43,657 bases of DNA, from the NCBI GenBank assembly GCA_001661245.1, contig KV454016.1, forward strand, positions 719,156 through 762,812, read 5' to 3'. The notes under the pieces are model-generated. The model was given only the letters and a program-made list of their open reading frames with translations. It made no database searches and was not told the DNA's origin. The position numbers and the translations under genes are program-made. The stretch is from Pachysolen tannophilus NRRL Y-2460. Lineage: Eukaryota > Ascomycota > Pichiomycetes > Alaninales > Pachysolenaceae. The number at the start of each line of letters is the position of its first letter. Position 1 is the stretch's first letter. Below are positions 27,308 through 35,933 of this stretch, in pieces.

Positions 27308-29776
27308 ATGAAGTTTTCACATTCTTTGCAATTTAACGCTGTTCCCGAATGGAAAGAACATTATTTGAACTATCCAAGTTTGAAAAAACTTATTTATTCT
27401 TTGGCAAATGGTAACCCACAATCACAAACAGATTCAAACCCAAGATCAAAATATAAAAATTTTAAATTAAAAAATTGTAAGGACATAGTTCCAAGCAAAA
27501 ATTTAAACTTGAAAGATGGAAATAGTTTTGTAATTCAATCATTTCTAGAGGAACTAAAAAATGAGTTATTTAAAATTGATAATTTTTACAAAACAAACGA
27601 ACAGAAGATATATGATCAATTTAATTGTTTACTACATGATTTAGAAAGAACTGAAGAAACAATCTTTGAAAAAGAGACAAATTTTAAAAATAAGGAAGAT
27701 GAATCGTCTTTTTCCAAATCATTTCTAGAATCAACAAGTAATTGTGAAGTTGAAATTGAAATTGAAAATCAAAATGAAAATGAAAATCCAGAAGTGGTTA
27801 AAATACAACAGTTTTTATCAGAAACAACGTTATTAGACGATTCTGATTTACATGTTAATACTCAAGAAAAAATTAAATTAAAGAAAACAACAACTTATTT
27901 ATTTATCTTATTGTCAGAAGTTAAATCTTTCATTGAATTGAATAGGATTGGCTTCAATAAAATTGCTAAAAAATTTGATAAGGTTTTCAAAAGTTCTGTT
28001 AAAGTTGATTTCATTGATAACGGTTTATTTTTCGAAAAATGTTATATTTTCCAGGATTCTACTTTACAATTTTTAGAAAAAAAGCTTGAACAAGTATGCG
28101 AAATATATTGGAAGTTGACTGATAAACAAGGAAATTTGGATGATTGTAGGATAGAATTGAAAAAAAATTTAAAAGAACATATAATTTGGGAAAGAAATAC
28201 TGTTTGGAAAAACATTATTTCTTTGGAAAGACAAAAAAATGATTTCAATATTAGAGGACAGCCTATATTGATAGGTGATGAAGTTAAATTAAATGAATTG
28301 AATAATTTAGAAACTCTTGTATTAACATTACCATTTCCTATTTTCATAATCGACCAAATAAAAATTCCAAAGTTTTTATATGGATGGAAGGCATTAAAAT
28401 TAGTAATTATAATAATTATCACTAGTTTATTGTTGGCAATTGAAACAGTTAAAGATCAAGAACAACGTAGATGTATTGCACTTTTAACATGTGTTGTACT
28501 AATGTGGATTACCGAAGTTTTACCATTATTTGTCACAGCTATTTTAGTTCCGTTTTTGGTTGTTGTTTTTGGTGTGTTGAAAGATGATGAAAATGGGAAT
28601 GCAATGCCAGCATTTGCTGCATCTCGTTTTATTTTTGGAACTATGTGGTCCTCAACGATTATGTTACTTTTAGGTGGGTTTACACTTGCTGCTGCATTAT
28701 CAAAATATGACATTACTAAGATTCTAAGCTCTAACGTTTTAGCCCTTGCAGGTACAAACCCCAAGAATGTAATCTTTGCTATCATGTTTGTTGCTGCATT
28801 TTTATCAATGTGGATTTCAAATGTAGCTGCACCTGTTTTATGTTTTTCATTTTGTGAAGATTTAATAAAAAGTCAACCAGCTAATTCCCCATTTATTAAA
28901 GCTATGATACTTGGTGTGGCATTTGCTTCAAATATAGGTGGCATGATTTCACCTATAGCTTCACCACAAAATATGATTGCTATGGAGTATATGGATCCAA
29001 ATCCAGGATGGGGGAAATGGTTCAGTATAGCAATTCCTGTATCTTTATTATCACTTTTAGCAAATTGGTTATTAATTATTTATACTTTTAAAATTTCAAC
29101 AGATAGGATTAAACCATATAAGTATATTAGTTGCAATTTTAATTTCAATCAATGGTTAGTATGTTTGGTAACAGTGACTACAATTTTGTTATGGTGTCTT
29201 ATGACAAAGATACAAACATCGTTAGGTGAATCTGGACAAGTTTCAATCATTCCAATTGTAATTTTTTATGGATTAGGTATTTTAAAACCTGAAGATATTT
29301 GTAATTACCCTTGGCCAATTGTTATTTTAGCAATGGGTGGAATTGCATTGGGTAAAGCTGTTTCTTCTTCAGGATTATTAAAATCAATTGCTGTTAGTTT
29401 ACAACCAAATCTTGTTGGATTTAATATTTATTTAATTACTTTAATACTTTGTCTAATGATATTGGTAATGGCTACATTTATATCTCATACGGTTGCCGTA
29501 TTAATAACAGCACCATTATTTAAAGAGATTGGAAATTCTTTACCTAAAAAACATTCATCATTATTGTTAATGGGAGCTGCATTAATTGCGTCTGCTGCAA
29601 TGGCATTACCGACTTCAGGGTTCCCAAATATAACTGCAATTTCAATGACAGATGAAGTTGGAAGGCCAATATTGAGTGTGAATACATTTATAACTAGAGG
29701 AATTCCTGCAAGTTTAATTTGTTTTATATGCATAATAACAGTTGGATATGGTATTATGATTGGTATTGGATTTTAA
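27308..29776 (+). CDS. PHO91: Vacuolar low-affinity phosphate transporter Pho91 (SPX domain)
   Basis: An 822-residue SPX-domain transporter of the DASS/CitM superfamily. Pho91 exports phosphate from the vacuole and is gated by inositol pyrophosphates binding the SPX domain. The N-terminus MKFSHSLQFNAVPEWKEHYL is almost identical to S. cerevisiae Pho91 (MKFSHSLQFNSVPEW) and differs from Pho87/Pho90 (MRFSHFLKYN). The SPX domain fills about residues 1-290, with the LNRIGFNKIAKKFDK Lys cluster. From about 360, some 12 membrane spans follow, with TMWSSTIMLLLGGFTLAAALSKY, SNIGGMISPIASPQN, MATFISHTVAVLI and ALPTSGFPN. The first ATG (27308) is used; the open frame begins at TTG three codons earlier. 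I found no in-frame CTG. Confidence 0.96.
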   Translation: MKFSHSLQFNAVPEWKEHYLNYPSLKKLIYSLANGNPQSQTDSNPRSKYKNFKLKNCKDIVPSKNLNLKDGNSFVIQSFLEELKNELFKIDNFYKTNEQKIYDQFNCLLHDLERTEETIFEKETNFKNKEDESSFSKSFLESTSNCEVEIEIENQNENENPEVVKIQQFLSETTLLDDSDLHVNTQEKIKLKKTTTYLFILLSEVKSFIELNRIGFNKIAKKFDKVFKSSVKVDFIDNGLFFEKCYIFQDSTLQFLEKKLEQVCEIYWKLTDKQGNLDDCRIELKKNLKEHIIWERNTVWKNIISLERQKNDFNIRGQPILIGDEVKLNELNNLETLVLTLPFPIFIIDQIKIPKFLYGWKALKLVIIIIITSLLLAIETVKDQEQRRCIALLTCVVLMWITEVLPLFVTAILVPFLVVVFGVLKDDENGNAMPAFAASRFIFGTMWSSTIMLLLGGFTLAAALSKYDITKILSSNVLALAGTNPKNVIFAIMFVAAFLSMWISNVAAPVLCFSFCEDLIKSQPANSPFIKAMILGVAFASNIGGMISPIASPQNMIAMEYMDPNPGWGKWFSIAIPVSLLSLLANWLLIIYTFKISTDRIKPYKYISCNFNFNQWLVCLVTVTTILLWCLMTKIQTSLGESGQVSIIPIVIFYGLGILKPEDICNYPWPIVILAMGGIALGKAVSSSGLLKSIAVSLQPNLVGFNIYLITLILCLMILVMATFISHTVAVLITAPLFKEIGNSLPKKHSSLLLMGAALIASAAMALPTSGFPNITAISMTDEVGRPILSVNTFITRGIPASLICFICIITVGYGIMIGIGF

Positions 29777-29881
29777 ATTTAATCAAAAACAAACAAAATA
29801 AAATGAAATAAAATCAAATAAAAAAAAAGTAAATGGAATAAAATCAATTATATTTTTATATAAATATTATGTATTTTTATT

Positions 29882-30937
29882 TTAAAAATAATCTTCAGCT
29901 TCATAAACTTTAATATAATCGATACTATCAACGCATTGAGAAACTGTTAATTGATCATCACCAATAACTTTATTAACTTCAATTGCAGCATTAACAGTTT
30001 TTATAGCACCATCATGTTCCAAAATCAAACCTTTTGGTGGATTTGATCTTGATTTCCATCTTTTAACATCATTAATAATATCTTGTTCTGTTCTTTCCTT
30101 TGGATTAGATTCCAATTTCCAATCAAATGAATCATAATCCCATAATACTGCTTGCATACCAAATTGTCTTGTAATTGCTCTAACTCTATTATCAATACCA
30201 CCATATGGTGGTCTATACCATTTTGGTAAATGATGACCAGTTGCATTCATTGCCCAAATTGACCATTCAAATTGAGCAACTAATTGTTCATTAGTTAAAG
30301 ATGGTAAAAAAGGATGAGACCAAGTATGTGACAGTAAAAGATGACCTCTTGCTTGAATCATTTTATAAATTTCAGGAAATCTAACAACATTAATACCTAA
30401 AGTGAAAAAAGTTGTTTTATGATTTAAATTTTCTAATAATTTAGGTGTTGCAGGTGAAGGACCATCATCAAAAGTTTGAGACATTTTTGGACAAGTATAA
30501 GCATCATCAAAACTAACACATTTATAACAATCAAATGAACATGATGATCTATCTTGAGGACAAACACCTTGTTGATGTGGCGGAATATCTTTTGGAACCA
30601 GATTCATATCTATAAAATCTAATGGAATATAAGGTGGATCCATTCCTGGCCACAGAGTAAGACCAGTAAATTCAGTTAACCATGTTGGGAAAGGTTCTTG
30701 TGCTAATAAATGTGGTTGGAAACCAACTGCATCAGAAACCCCATTATTAAAAGAAAAATCATTATAATTATTATTATTAGTAGTAGTAGTTGTACTATCA
30801 CTAAAACCAGGTCTTAAATATTCTTGAATAAATTCATTTTCTTCTTGCACTTGAGGTTGTGCTTGTACTTGTGCATGTACTCGAATTTTTAATAATACAA
30901 TTGATAAAATTGTACATAATATTAACATTTTTAACAT
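29882..30937 (-). CDS. CDA2: Chitin deacetylase (Cda1/Cda2 type)
   Basis: A 351-residue secreted CE4 deacetylase turning chitin into chitosan; in S. cerevisiae this makes the chitosan layer of the ascospore wall. A signal peptide covers residues 1-22 (LILCTILSIVLLKIRVHA). After a Gln/Asn-rich stretch comes LTEFTGLTxWPGMDPPYIPL, near-identical to Cda2, with x a CTG where Cda2 has Glu. All five NodB motifs are present: TFDDGP, HTWSHP (metal-binding His), RPPYGG, DYDSFDW and LILEHD. Cys pairs in CPQDRSSCSFDCYKC fit the yeast enzymes. Cda1 or Cda2 cannot be separated by eye. It ends 105 nt from PHO91, convergently. The start is the first ATG; another lies at codon 4. Confidence 0.94.
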   Translation of the reverse strand: MLKMLILCTILSIVLLKIRVHAQVQAQPQVQEENEFIQEYLRPGFSDSTTTTTNNNNYNDFSFNNGVSDAVGFQPHLLAQEPFPTWLTEFTGLTLWPGMDPPYIPLDFIDMNLVPKDIPPHQQGVCPQDRSSCSFDCYKCVSFDDAYTCPKMSQTFDDGPSPATPKLLENLNHKTTFFTLGINVVRFPEIYKMIQARGHLLLSHTWSHPFLPSLTNEQLVAQFEWSIWAMNATGHHLPKWYRPPYGGIDNRVRAITRQFGMQAVLWDYDSFDWKLESNPKERTEQDIINDVKRWKSRSNPPKGLILEHDGAIKTVNAAIEVNKVIGDDQLTVSQCVDSIDYIKVYEAEDYF

Positions 30938-30979
30938 ATTGTTTGCTCTATATGCACTAATGGTAAAATAATCTTTCTA

Positions 30980-31013
<34 letters not shown>
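30980..31013. repeat. TA microsatellite in the CDA promoter
   Basis: About 17 uninterrupted AT units, followed by a second short TA block. Confidence 0.9.
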
Positions 31014-31025
<12 letters not shown>

Positions 31026-31413
31026 GGCTTTAAAAAGATGCAAACTTCAAAGAGTCCAGATCCGGGTCTTGATCTTAACCTATGATTAAAAAGAGGTAAG
31101 GTAAAAAGAAGAAAGAAAAAACAAAAAAAACAAAAAAAGGGAAAACAAAAAAGTAAATGTTAAAGATATCGCAGCAAAAGGTGGGGATGAAGCATAAACT
31201 GGTTTAAAAACATTTCAATAAATTTTTCTTTTATTTTCTTTGTTTTTTTTTTCTTGTTTTTGTGGTTTGTTTGTTTGATTGTTTGTTACTATATTAAATA
31301 AAACCAATATTTTAACTCTGCGAGAATATGCAAGTTTTTTTTTTTAAACATATTTTCAATGCTCATTGCCCAGCCGCATACCAAAATAAAAAAATAAAAC
31401 CAAAAAAAATAGA

Positions 31414-31421
31414 TTACGTAA
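31414..31421. promoter_or_regulatory. Yap-type TTACGTAA site
   Basis: Exact match to a palindromic Yap response element, embedded in ATTACGTAAT. A related TTACGTGA lies at about 31711. Short sites, so only suggestive of stress control of one of the divergent genes. Confidence 0.35.
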
Positions 31422-31497
31422 TCACTGAGCGCTTATTAAAAAGAGAAAGAGAGATGAGGAGCGCTTACATAAGAGGAAAAAAAAACACACGATAAAA

Positions 31498-31550
31498 AGA
31501 TAGATAGATAGATAGATAGATAAAGAGATAAAGAGATAAAGAGATAGAGG
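31498..31550 (+). repeat. AGAT / AAAGAGAT microsatellite
   Basis: About six AGAT units pass into AAAGAGAT units. Confidence 0.85.
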
Positions 31551-32286
31551 GTAACCTATTATTAGCAGAGCCATGATGTAACAGAGCCAACAAAGAGGTA
31601 TTAAAACTTAGAATAATCATTTTAAATAAGTGTGTTTATTTAGCAGTACAGTATGTGTTTAACTATGAGTTAACTATGTATGCTATGAGTTAACTATGCT
31701 ATGGGTTCATTACGTGACACTATACTGTTGCCTCTTTTTTTTTCTTTTTCTTTTTCTTTTTTAATCTCTATACAGCGTTTTGCGGGGCTAAGCAGCGATT
31801 TTTGTTCCATTTTTTGAGTTTCTGGTCTTTTGCATCGCATCATTTTTTTTTTTATTTTTTTCTTTTGTTTTTGTTGTCTTTTTTTGTTCCCTCGTGCACC
31901 TGCAAACCTTGTCATCTCTTGCTAAAGCTAATTTATTATATTGCGCAATAATTTACAACAAAATGTGTGTTGTATTTAATAATAATAAATATAATAATAA
32001 TAATAATAATAAAAATAATAAGAAGAATGTTTACGAATTAAAAAAGAGGATTCTAGAACTAAAATACCTCATATTTGAAGGTTAAAAAAACAAAGTAAAT
32101 AAAAGATCTTATCTTTTGTTTTTATTATACTTGTAATAAATTATTAATATTATTTATATATATATAATTATAATTATAAATATAATATATATAATATATA
32201 TATATAATTATATATAATTTATATTTATTTATAATAGTTTTGCTTTAATTTATATATGTATTTTGTTTTGTTTTGTTTTGTTTAGA

Positions 32287-33561
32287 ATGAGTTCAAGTAT
32301 ATCAAATTATGACCTGAATTGTCCTATGTCGCCGCAGCAAAGAACAAACAGACACAAGAGATCTTCTTCTTCGTTATCTACACCAGTAGTTAGTCAAAAT
32401 GTTTCTACAATTTGTTCAGAAATTAGAACAGGCAAGAATCCATCACTTCCTTCATCATCAATTATACCGGCACGTTCGCCAGTAAGGTCTGGCGCTGGAA
32501 GCGCCGTTGGTTCGAATATTGGTGGTTCAAATATTAGTGGTACCAACTCCACTAATGCCAATGCTAACGCCACATTGAATTCAATGGGAAGTATGGGTCC
32601 AAGTATGGCCCCAAGTACTGGCTTTGGCCCAAATTCTAACAATTGTACCAATAATTGTGCAATTACAGCGGCTGCTTCAACAGGTAATTCGGTTAATGCT
32701 GGTGTTTCAAATTATGGCAATGGCGCTATAAGTTCTAGAACACCTTTATCTTCAAACGCGTCAAGGCGATTATCAACATCATCGTCATTAGTAATTGACC
32801 CAGATAGTATGGCTCTTTCCAGTTATGGTTATAGAGTTCCGTCCTCATCTGCTGCTGCAACTCCAAATGCAATGGCACCGGTCTCTAGTACAACTGCATC
32901 TGCAATGGATCCTGTAAGCTTGAAAGTTCCAAATAATATTAATAATAACAGTAATAACAATAACAATAATAACAATAATAACAATACCAGTAGTAATATT
33001 CCATCGTCATCGTCTACAGGTAATTTACTTTCACCACAAAAACATTCCTCTTTGGATAGAAGATTAAGTAATGAAGAATTGATCGATATTATGGAAAAAG
33101 AACAAGATGCAATCGTACTTCGGTTGATGAAAGAAATAACTTCATTAAGAGAAGAAAATAAATCTTTGAAACAACAATTGAGTTCGAATTGTAATGGCAG
33201 TACTACTGTAGTCAATGGTGGTAGTGGGGCTGGTGGTTCTGGAACTCCAAGAGGATCTTTTTCAAGAGAACCTTCCAGTAGATCACATTCAAGAACTTCA
33301 ACTTCTTCAACCTCAATCAGGTTTAATAACGTTAGCTATGGTGATATCGATTTCAATCAATTTCAAAGAGGTGGTTTAGCAAAAAGATCAAATAATAATT
33401 CAAAAATTTTATTCAATGATAATTATAATTTGAATCCAGATTCTGGTGGAGGTCTCTCAAGTAATACAGACTCACCGCTATTAGCTTTGGATATTGGCGA
33501 ATCAGCTACAACAGATGGCAATTCATCGGTACCAAGATCATTATTAACTACAGGCAATTGA
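32287..33561 (+). CDS. Ser/Asn-rich protein of unknown function with a short coiled coil
   Basis: A 424-residue protein; the start is the ATG at 32287, since the frame upstream begins at TTG and has no earlier ATG. Residues 1-245 are low complexity, rich in Ser, Asn, Thr and Ala, with a poly-Asn run near 220-240 from AAT/AAC slippage. The one clearly ordered part is at about 270-305 (LSNEELIDIMEKEQDAIVLRLMKEI and following), an amphipathic helix likely to form a coiled coil. An Arg/Ser-rich stretch (SFSREPSSRSHSRTSTSS) then suggests kinase targets. The coiled-coil block looks like a conserved fungal motif, but I cannot name the family. A TTTAG just before the ATG could be an acceptor of a leader intron; no donor is clear. 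Confidence 0.78.
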   Translation: MSSSISNYDLNCPMSPQQRTNRHKRSSSSLSTPVVSQNVSTICSEIRTGKNPSLPSSSIIPARSPVRSGAGSAVGSNIGGSNISGTNSTNANANATLNSMGSMGPSMAPSTGFGPNSNNCTNNCAITAAASTGNSVNAGVSNYGNGAISSRTPLSSNASRRLSTSSSLVIDPDSMALSSYGYRVPSSSAAATPNAMAPVSSTTASAMDPVSLKVPNNINNNSNNNNNNNNNNNTSSNIPSSSSTGNLLSPQKHSSLDRRLSNEELIDIMEKEQDAIVLRLMKEITSLREENKSLKQQLSSNCNGSTTVVNGGSGAGGSGTPRGSFSREPSSRSHSRTSTSSTSIRFNNVSYGDIDFNQFQRGGLAKRSNNNSKILFNDNYNLNPDSGGGLSSNTDSPLLALDIGESATTDGNSSVPRSLLTTGN

Positions 33562-34132
33562 AAAATCATTAAAAAACAAAAAAAATATATATATATAATT
33601 ATCTTCAACAAAACAAAACAAAACAAAACAAAATTGAAAAAAAAAAATTACCTAAAAAAATGCTGCCTTTTTTTTTTTTTATTTTCATTTATATATTTTT
33701 TATATTTAACTTTCTTGCTACTTGCTTAGATTAATCAAGTGAACAAAATATTAATTTTTTGTTTCAATTTTTCTAGCATTTTTTGTCTATATTATATTTG
33801 GGGTTTATAATCAGTTATACGGAGTTTGGAAAATAGGAAATTATTTCATAATTATTTTCTTATCAGAAGAAACATATAAAACATACTTTTTTTTTATTTT
33901 ATTTATCATTTAGGTTTAGGATGCTTTTTTAATTATATTATATCTTTTATACCTTTTTTTTTTTCATATCTTCATTTAATACATATGTTTTTTCCACAAT
34001 AGGAGAACCAGGAATAGATGAATGTAGAAGGTAAGAAATTAATTACAATTTTTATTAATTGTTTTTTCTGATATTAAATTTGAATTTCTAGTAGAGCGAC
34101 TTTATAAACCAAAACTATAACTATAAATAAAA
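33562..34132. other. Convergent 3' region between the Ser/Asn-rich gene and HFL1-like gene
   Basis: No clear gene in 571 nt. An AAAAC repeat lies at 33608-33632 and T tracts at 33668-33680 and 33953-33964. Splice-like signals occur at 34001-34092 (CCACAATAG, GTAAGA, TTTCTAG) around a slightly GC-richer 28-nt segment; see the findings. Confidence 0.5.
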
Positions 34133-35782
34133 TTAAACTTCAATGCTACCATAACTCCCAAAACCGTTCCTATCATAATTTTTACTACCATTGCCATTTT
34201 GAATTATATTCTCAGCATCAATTATTTGTCTTTCTAAAGCATCTTTCTTCATTTTTTGAAACCTTTTACTATACATATATGAATCAATTTCTATTTCAAC
34301 TGGGTAGTGCTTATCTCCAAATGGTAAGTGTCTTTTACAATATTCATATAATTTATCATCTTTTTTCATTTCTTGTTCACTTAATTCGAAAAAATGATCT
34401 TGTTCGTAATCTTCTACTTCATCTTCTTCTTCTTCTTGTTGATCTTTGATTGTTGCTCCATCTATACCTTCATTAGTAATATTATTATTATTATTATTAT
34501 TTTTATTGTCGCTATTACTGAATTTACTGATATTAGTCTTGTAAGATAATGATAGTAAAGATTGCTCATAAATTGCCCTTGTTGATGCTTTAGATGATGC
34601 TATTGATGGGGCCCTATTACCAATCCCATTTTTATTCATTACCAGCAATAAAGGTGTCTTGGAATTATAATTACTATTGTTATTATTTGCATTCAGTTGT
34701 TGAATTAATATTGCCTCAGATGATGAAGGTAACCAGTATTTTTTAGAACCTCCTTCTGAATATCTCATTCCTTGATTAATTCTAGCCATACGTGATTGTG
34801 ATAATGGATGTGCAATTAACGCTTCAACACTATCGAAATTTCTATATGTGAAGCCTTCTCCTTTAAATGTAACTTGAAAATCATATACCAAATCCCCTAT
34901 TCCAAAACAATCTTTTAAAGCATTTTTAAATTTTAAACGTGAGCAATTTGGAAGATGTTTTACATCAAATTCTTTATAATTAAAAGAATACCAATGTCCT
35001 AAGGCAAAACCTATTAATTCAACACATAACATTGCATTTTGAATTGCAATAGCAGCATTATTTTCATTATTTTTTAATGATCCCTTTTCTGGTTCAAAAT
35101 CAAACAAACCAAGCCAATTCATCATTGCTAACAATACACCTTGCCAATAAGATACAAATATAATAAATTTAACACAAAGAAATTTCCCCCATGGATTGAA
35201 TGGTTTTAAATCATTATACAAGCATTTCCAAAAAATAGCTAATGCATATAACGACATCGTAGCACTCATGTTATATATGATACCTGTCCAGATATAAACA
35301 TTGAACAACCCAACATCATTAACATTATAAGTCCCTAACATTTGTGATATTGATATTATGAGACATAAAAATGGTTTGATCCAAACATATTGTAAAATTT
35401 CCCTTTTTAAAGTTAAAAAAGTCAATGGATCACTAATATCTATCAGAGGTAACAAATAGCTTAAAGGTTTTGGATGATATACAGGCATCCTCCCAGATGT
35501 CTTGAAGATAATAGCTCTCTCACCTCCTAACATCATTGTTAATAAACTGAAAAAAGTATAAATAACAAACGCTTCATATATCTCTCTTATCGGATCAACA
35601 AATTTTGAATAATTTGGAGAAGTCAACGCTATATAACAAGTTGTAGCATATAAAGGTACCATTATCTGTATCCTCACAATAAGTCTCTGCTCAAATGGTT
35701 TCCTATAGTTGATAAACTGTAAATAAATCGCATAGATTGAGATCAAAATCGAAGCAAGACTAGAGAAACCACATATTAACAT
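34133..35782 (-). CDS. HFL1: Hfl1-like vacuolar membrane protein (TMEM184 / OST-alpha family)
   Basis: A 549-residue protein of the organic-solute-transporter alpha/TMEM184 (DUF300) family. About seven membrane spans lie within residues 1-270. Family signatures are YEAFVIYTFFSLLTMMLGGE near the third span, ILQYVWIKPFLCLI and LCVKFIIFVSYWQG. S. cerevisiae Hfl1 (YKR051W) sits on the vacuole, where it helps keep vacuole morphology and binds lipidated Atg8. The tail beyond residue 300 is hydrophilic, with Asn runs from an ATT repeat (34482-34506) and an acidic Glu/Asp block, and ends with a charged helix rich in Lys and Met. It is divergent from the GPI-PLD gene, with only 151 nt between the start codons. 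Confidence 0.88.
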   Translation of the reverse strand: MLICGFSSLASILISIYAIYLQFINYRKPFEQRLIVRIQIMVPLYATTCYIALTSPNYSKFVDPIREIYEAFVIYTFFSLLTMMLGGERAIIFKTSGRMPVYHPKPLSYLLPLIDISDPLTFLTLKREILQYVWIKPFLCLIISISQMLGTYNVNDVGLFNVYIWTGIIYNMSATMSLYALAIFWKCLYNDLKPFNPWGKFLCVKFIIFVSYWQGVLLAMMNWLGLFDFEPEKGSLKNNENNAAIAIQNAMLCVELIGFALGHWYSFNYKEFDVKHLPNCSRLKFKNALKDCFGIGDLVYDFQVTFKGEGFTYRNFDSVEALIAHPLSQSRMARINQGMRYSEGGSKKYWLPSSSEAILIQQLNANNNNSNYNSKTPLLLVMNKNGIGNRAPSIASSKASTRAIYEQSLLSLSYKTNISKFSNSDNKNNNNNNNITNEGIDGATIKDQQEEEEDEVEDYEQDHFFELSEQEMKKDDKLYEYCKRHLPFGDKHYPVEIEIDSYMYSKRFQKMKKDALERQIIDAENIIQNGNGSKNYDRNGFGSYGSIEV

Positions 35783-35933
35783 TATATAACTTTTTTTAAA
35801 AAAACCCCTTGCTAGTTAGTATTTATATATATATATATTACAACAATACTTCAATAGATCAATCATCAGTTAAATCACTTACTCCGGCAATATATATTCC
35901 ATTGTTTCCGTCTGTTTGTTGTTTTTTCAAGAA
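35783..35933. promoter_or_regulatory. Compact bidirectional promoter, HFL1-like / GPI-PLD-like
   Basis: Only 151 nt separate the two start codons. The stretch has a TA tract (35823-35838) and no other clear motif. Confidence 0.6.

Larger units (their letters stand above)
30938..32286. other. 1.35-kb divergent promoter region (CDA and unknown Ser/Asn-rich gene)
   Basis: No gene I would defend. It holds a TA microsatellite (30980-31013), A-rich tracts (31110-31150), a palindromic TTACGTAA (31414-31421), two GAGCGCTTA elements (31426-31434 and 31458-31466), an AGAT microsatellite (31498-31550), pyrimidine tracts (31733-31765), and AAT and TA repeats (31980-32010, 32150-32225). A minus-strand open stretch of 73 codons at 31694-31915, Lys-rich because it is antisense to pyrimidine tracts, is probably not a gene. 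Confidence 0.55.

Noticed and set aside
31694-31915. Lys-rich 73-codon open stretch on the minus strand
   Set aside because: It is antisense to long pyrimidine tracts, has low-complexity KKK/KEKEK composition from homopolymers, no recognisable family and lies in a promoter region.
33776-33940. About 55 codons without a stop (VYNQLYGVWKIGNYF) on the plus strand
   Set aside because: No ATG, flanked by T-rich DNA where stops are scarce on this strand, no link to an exon.
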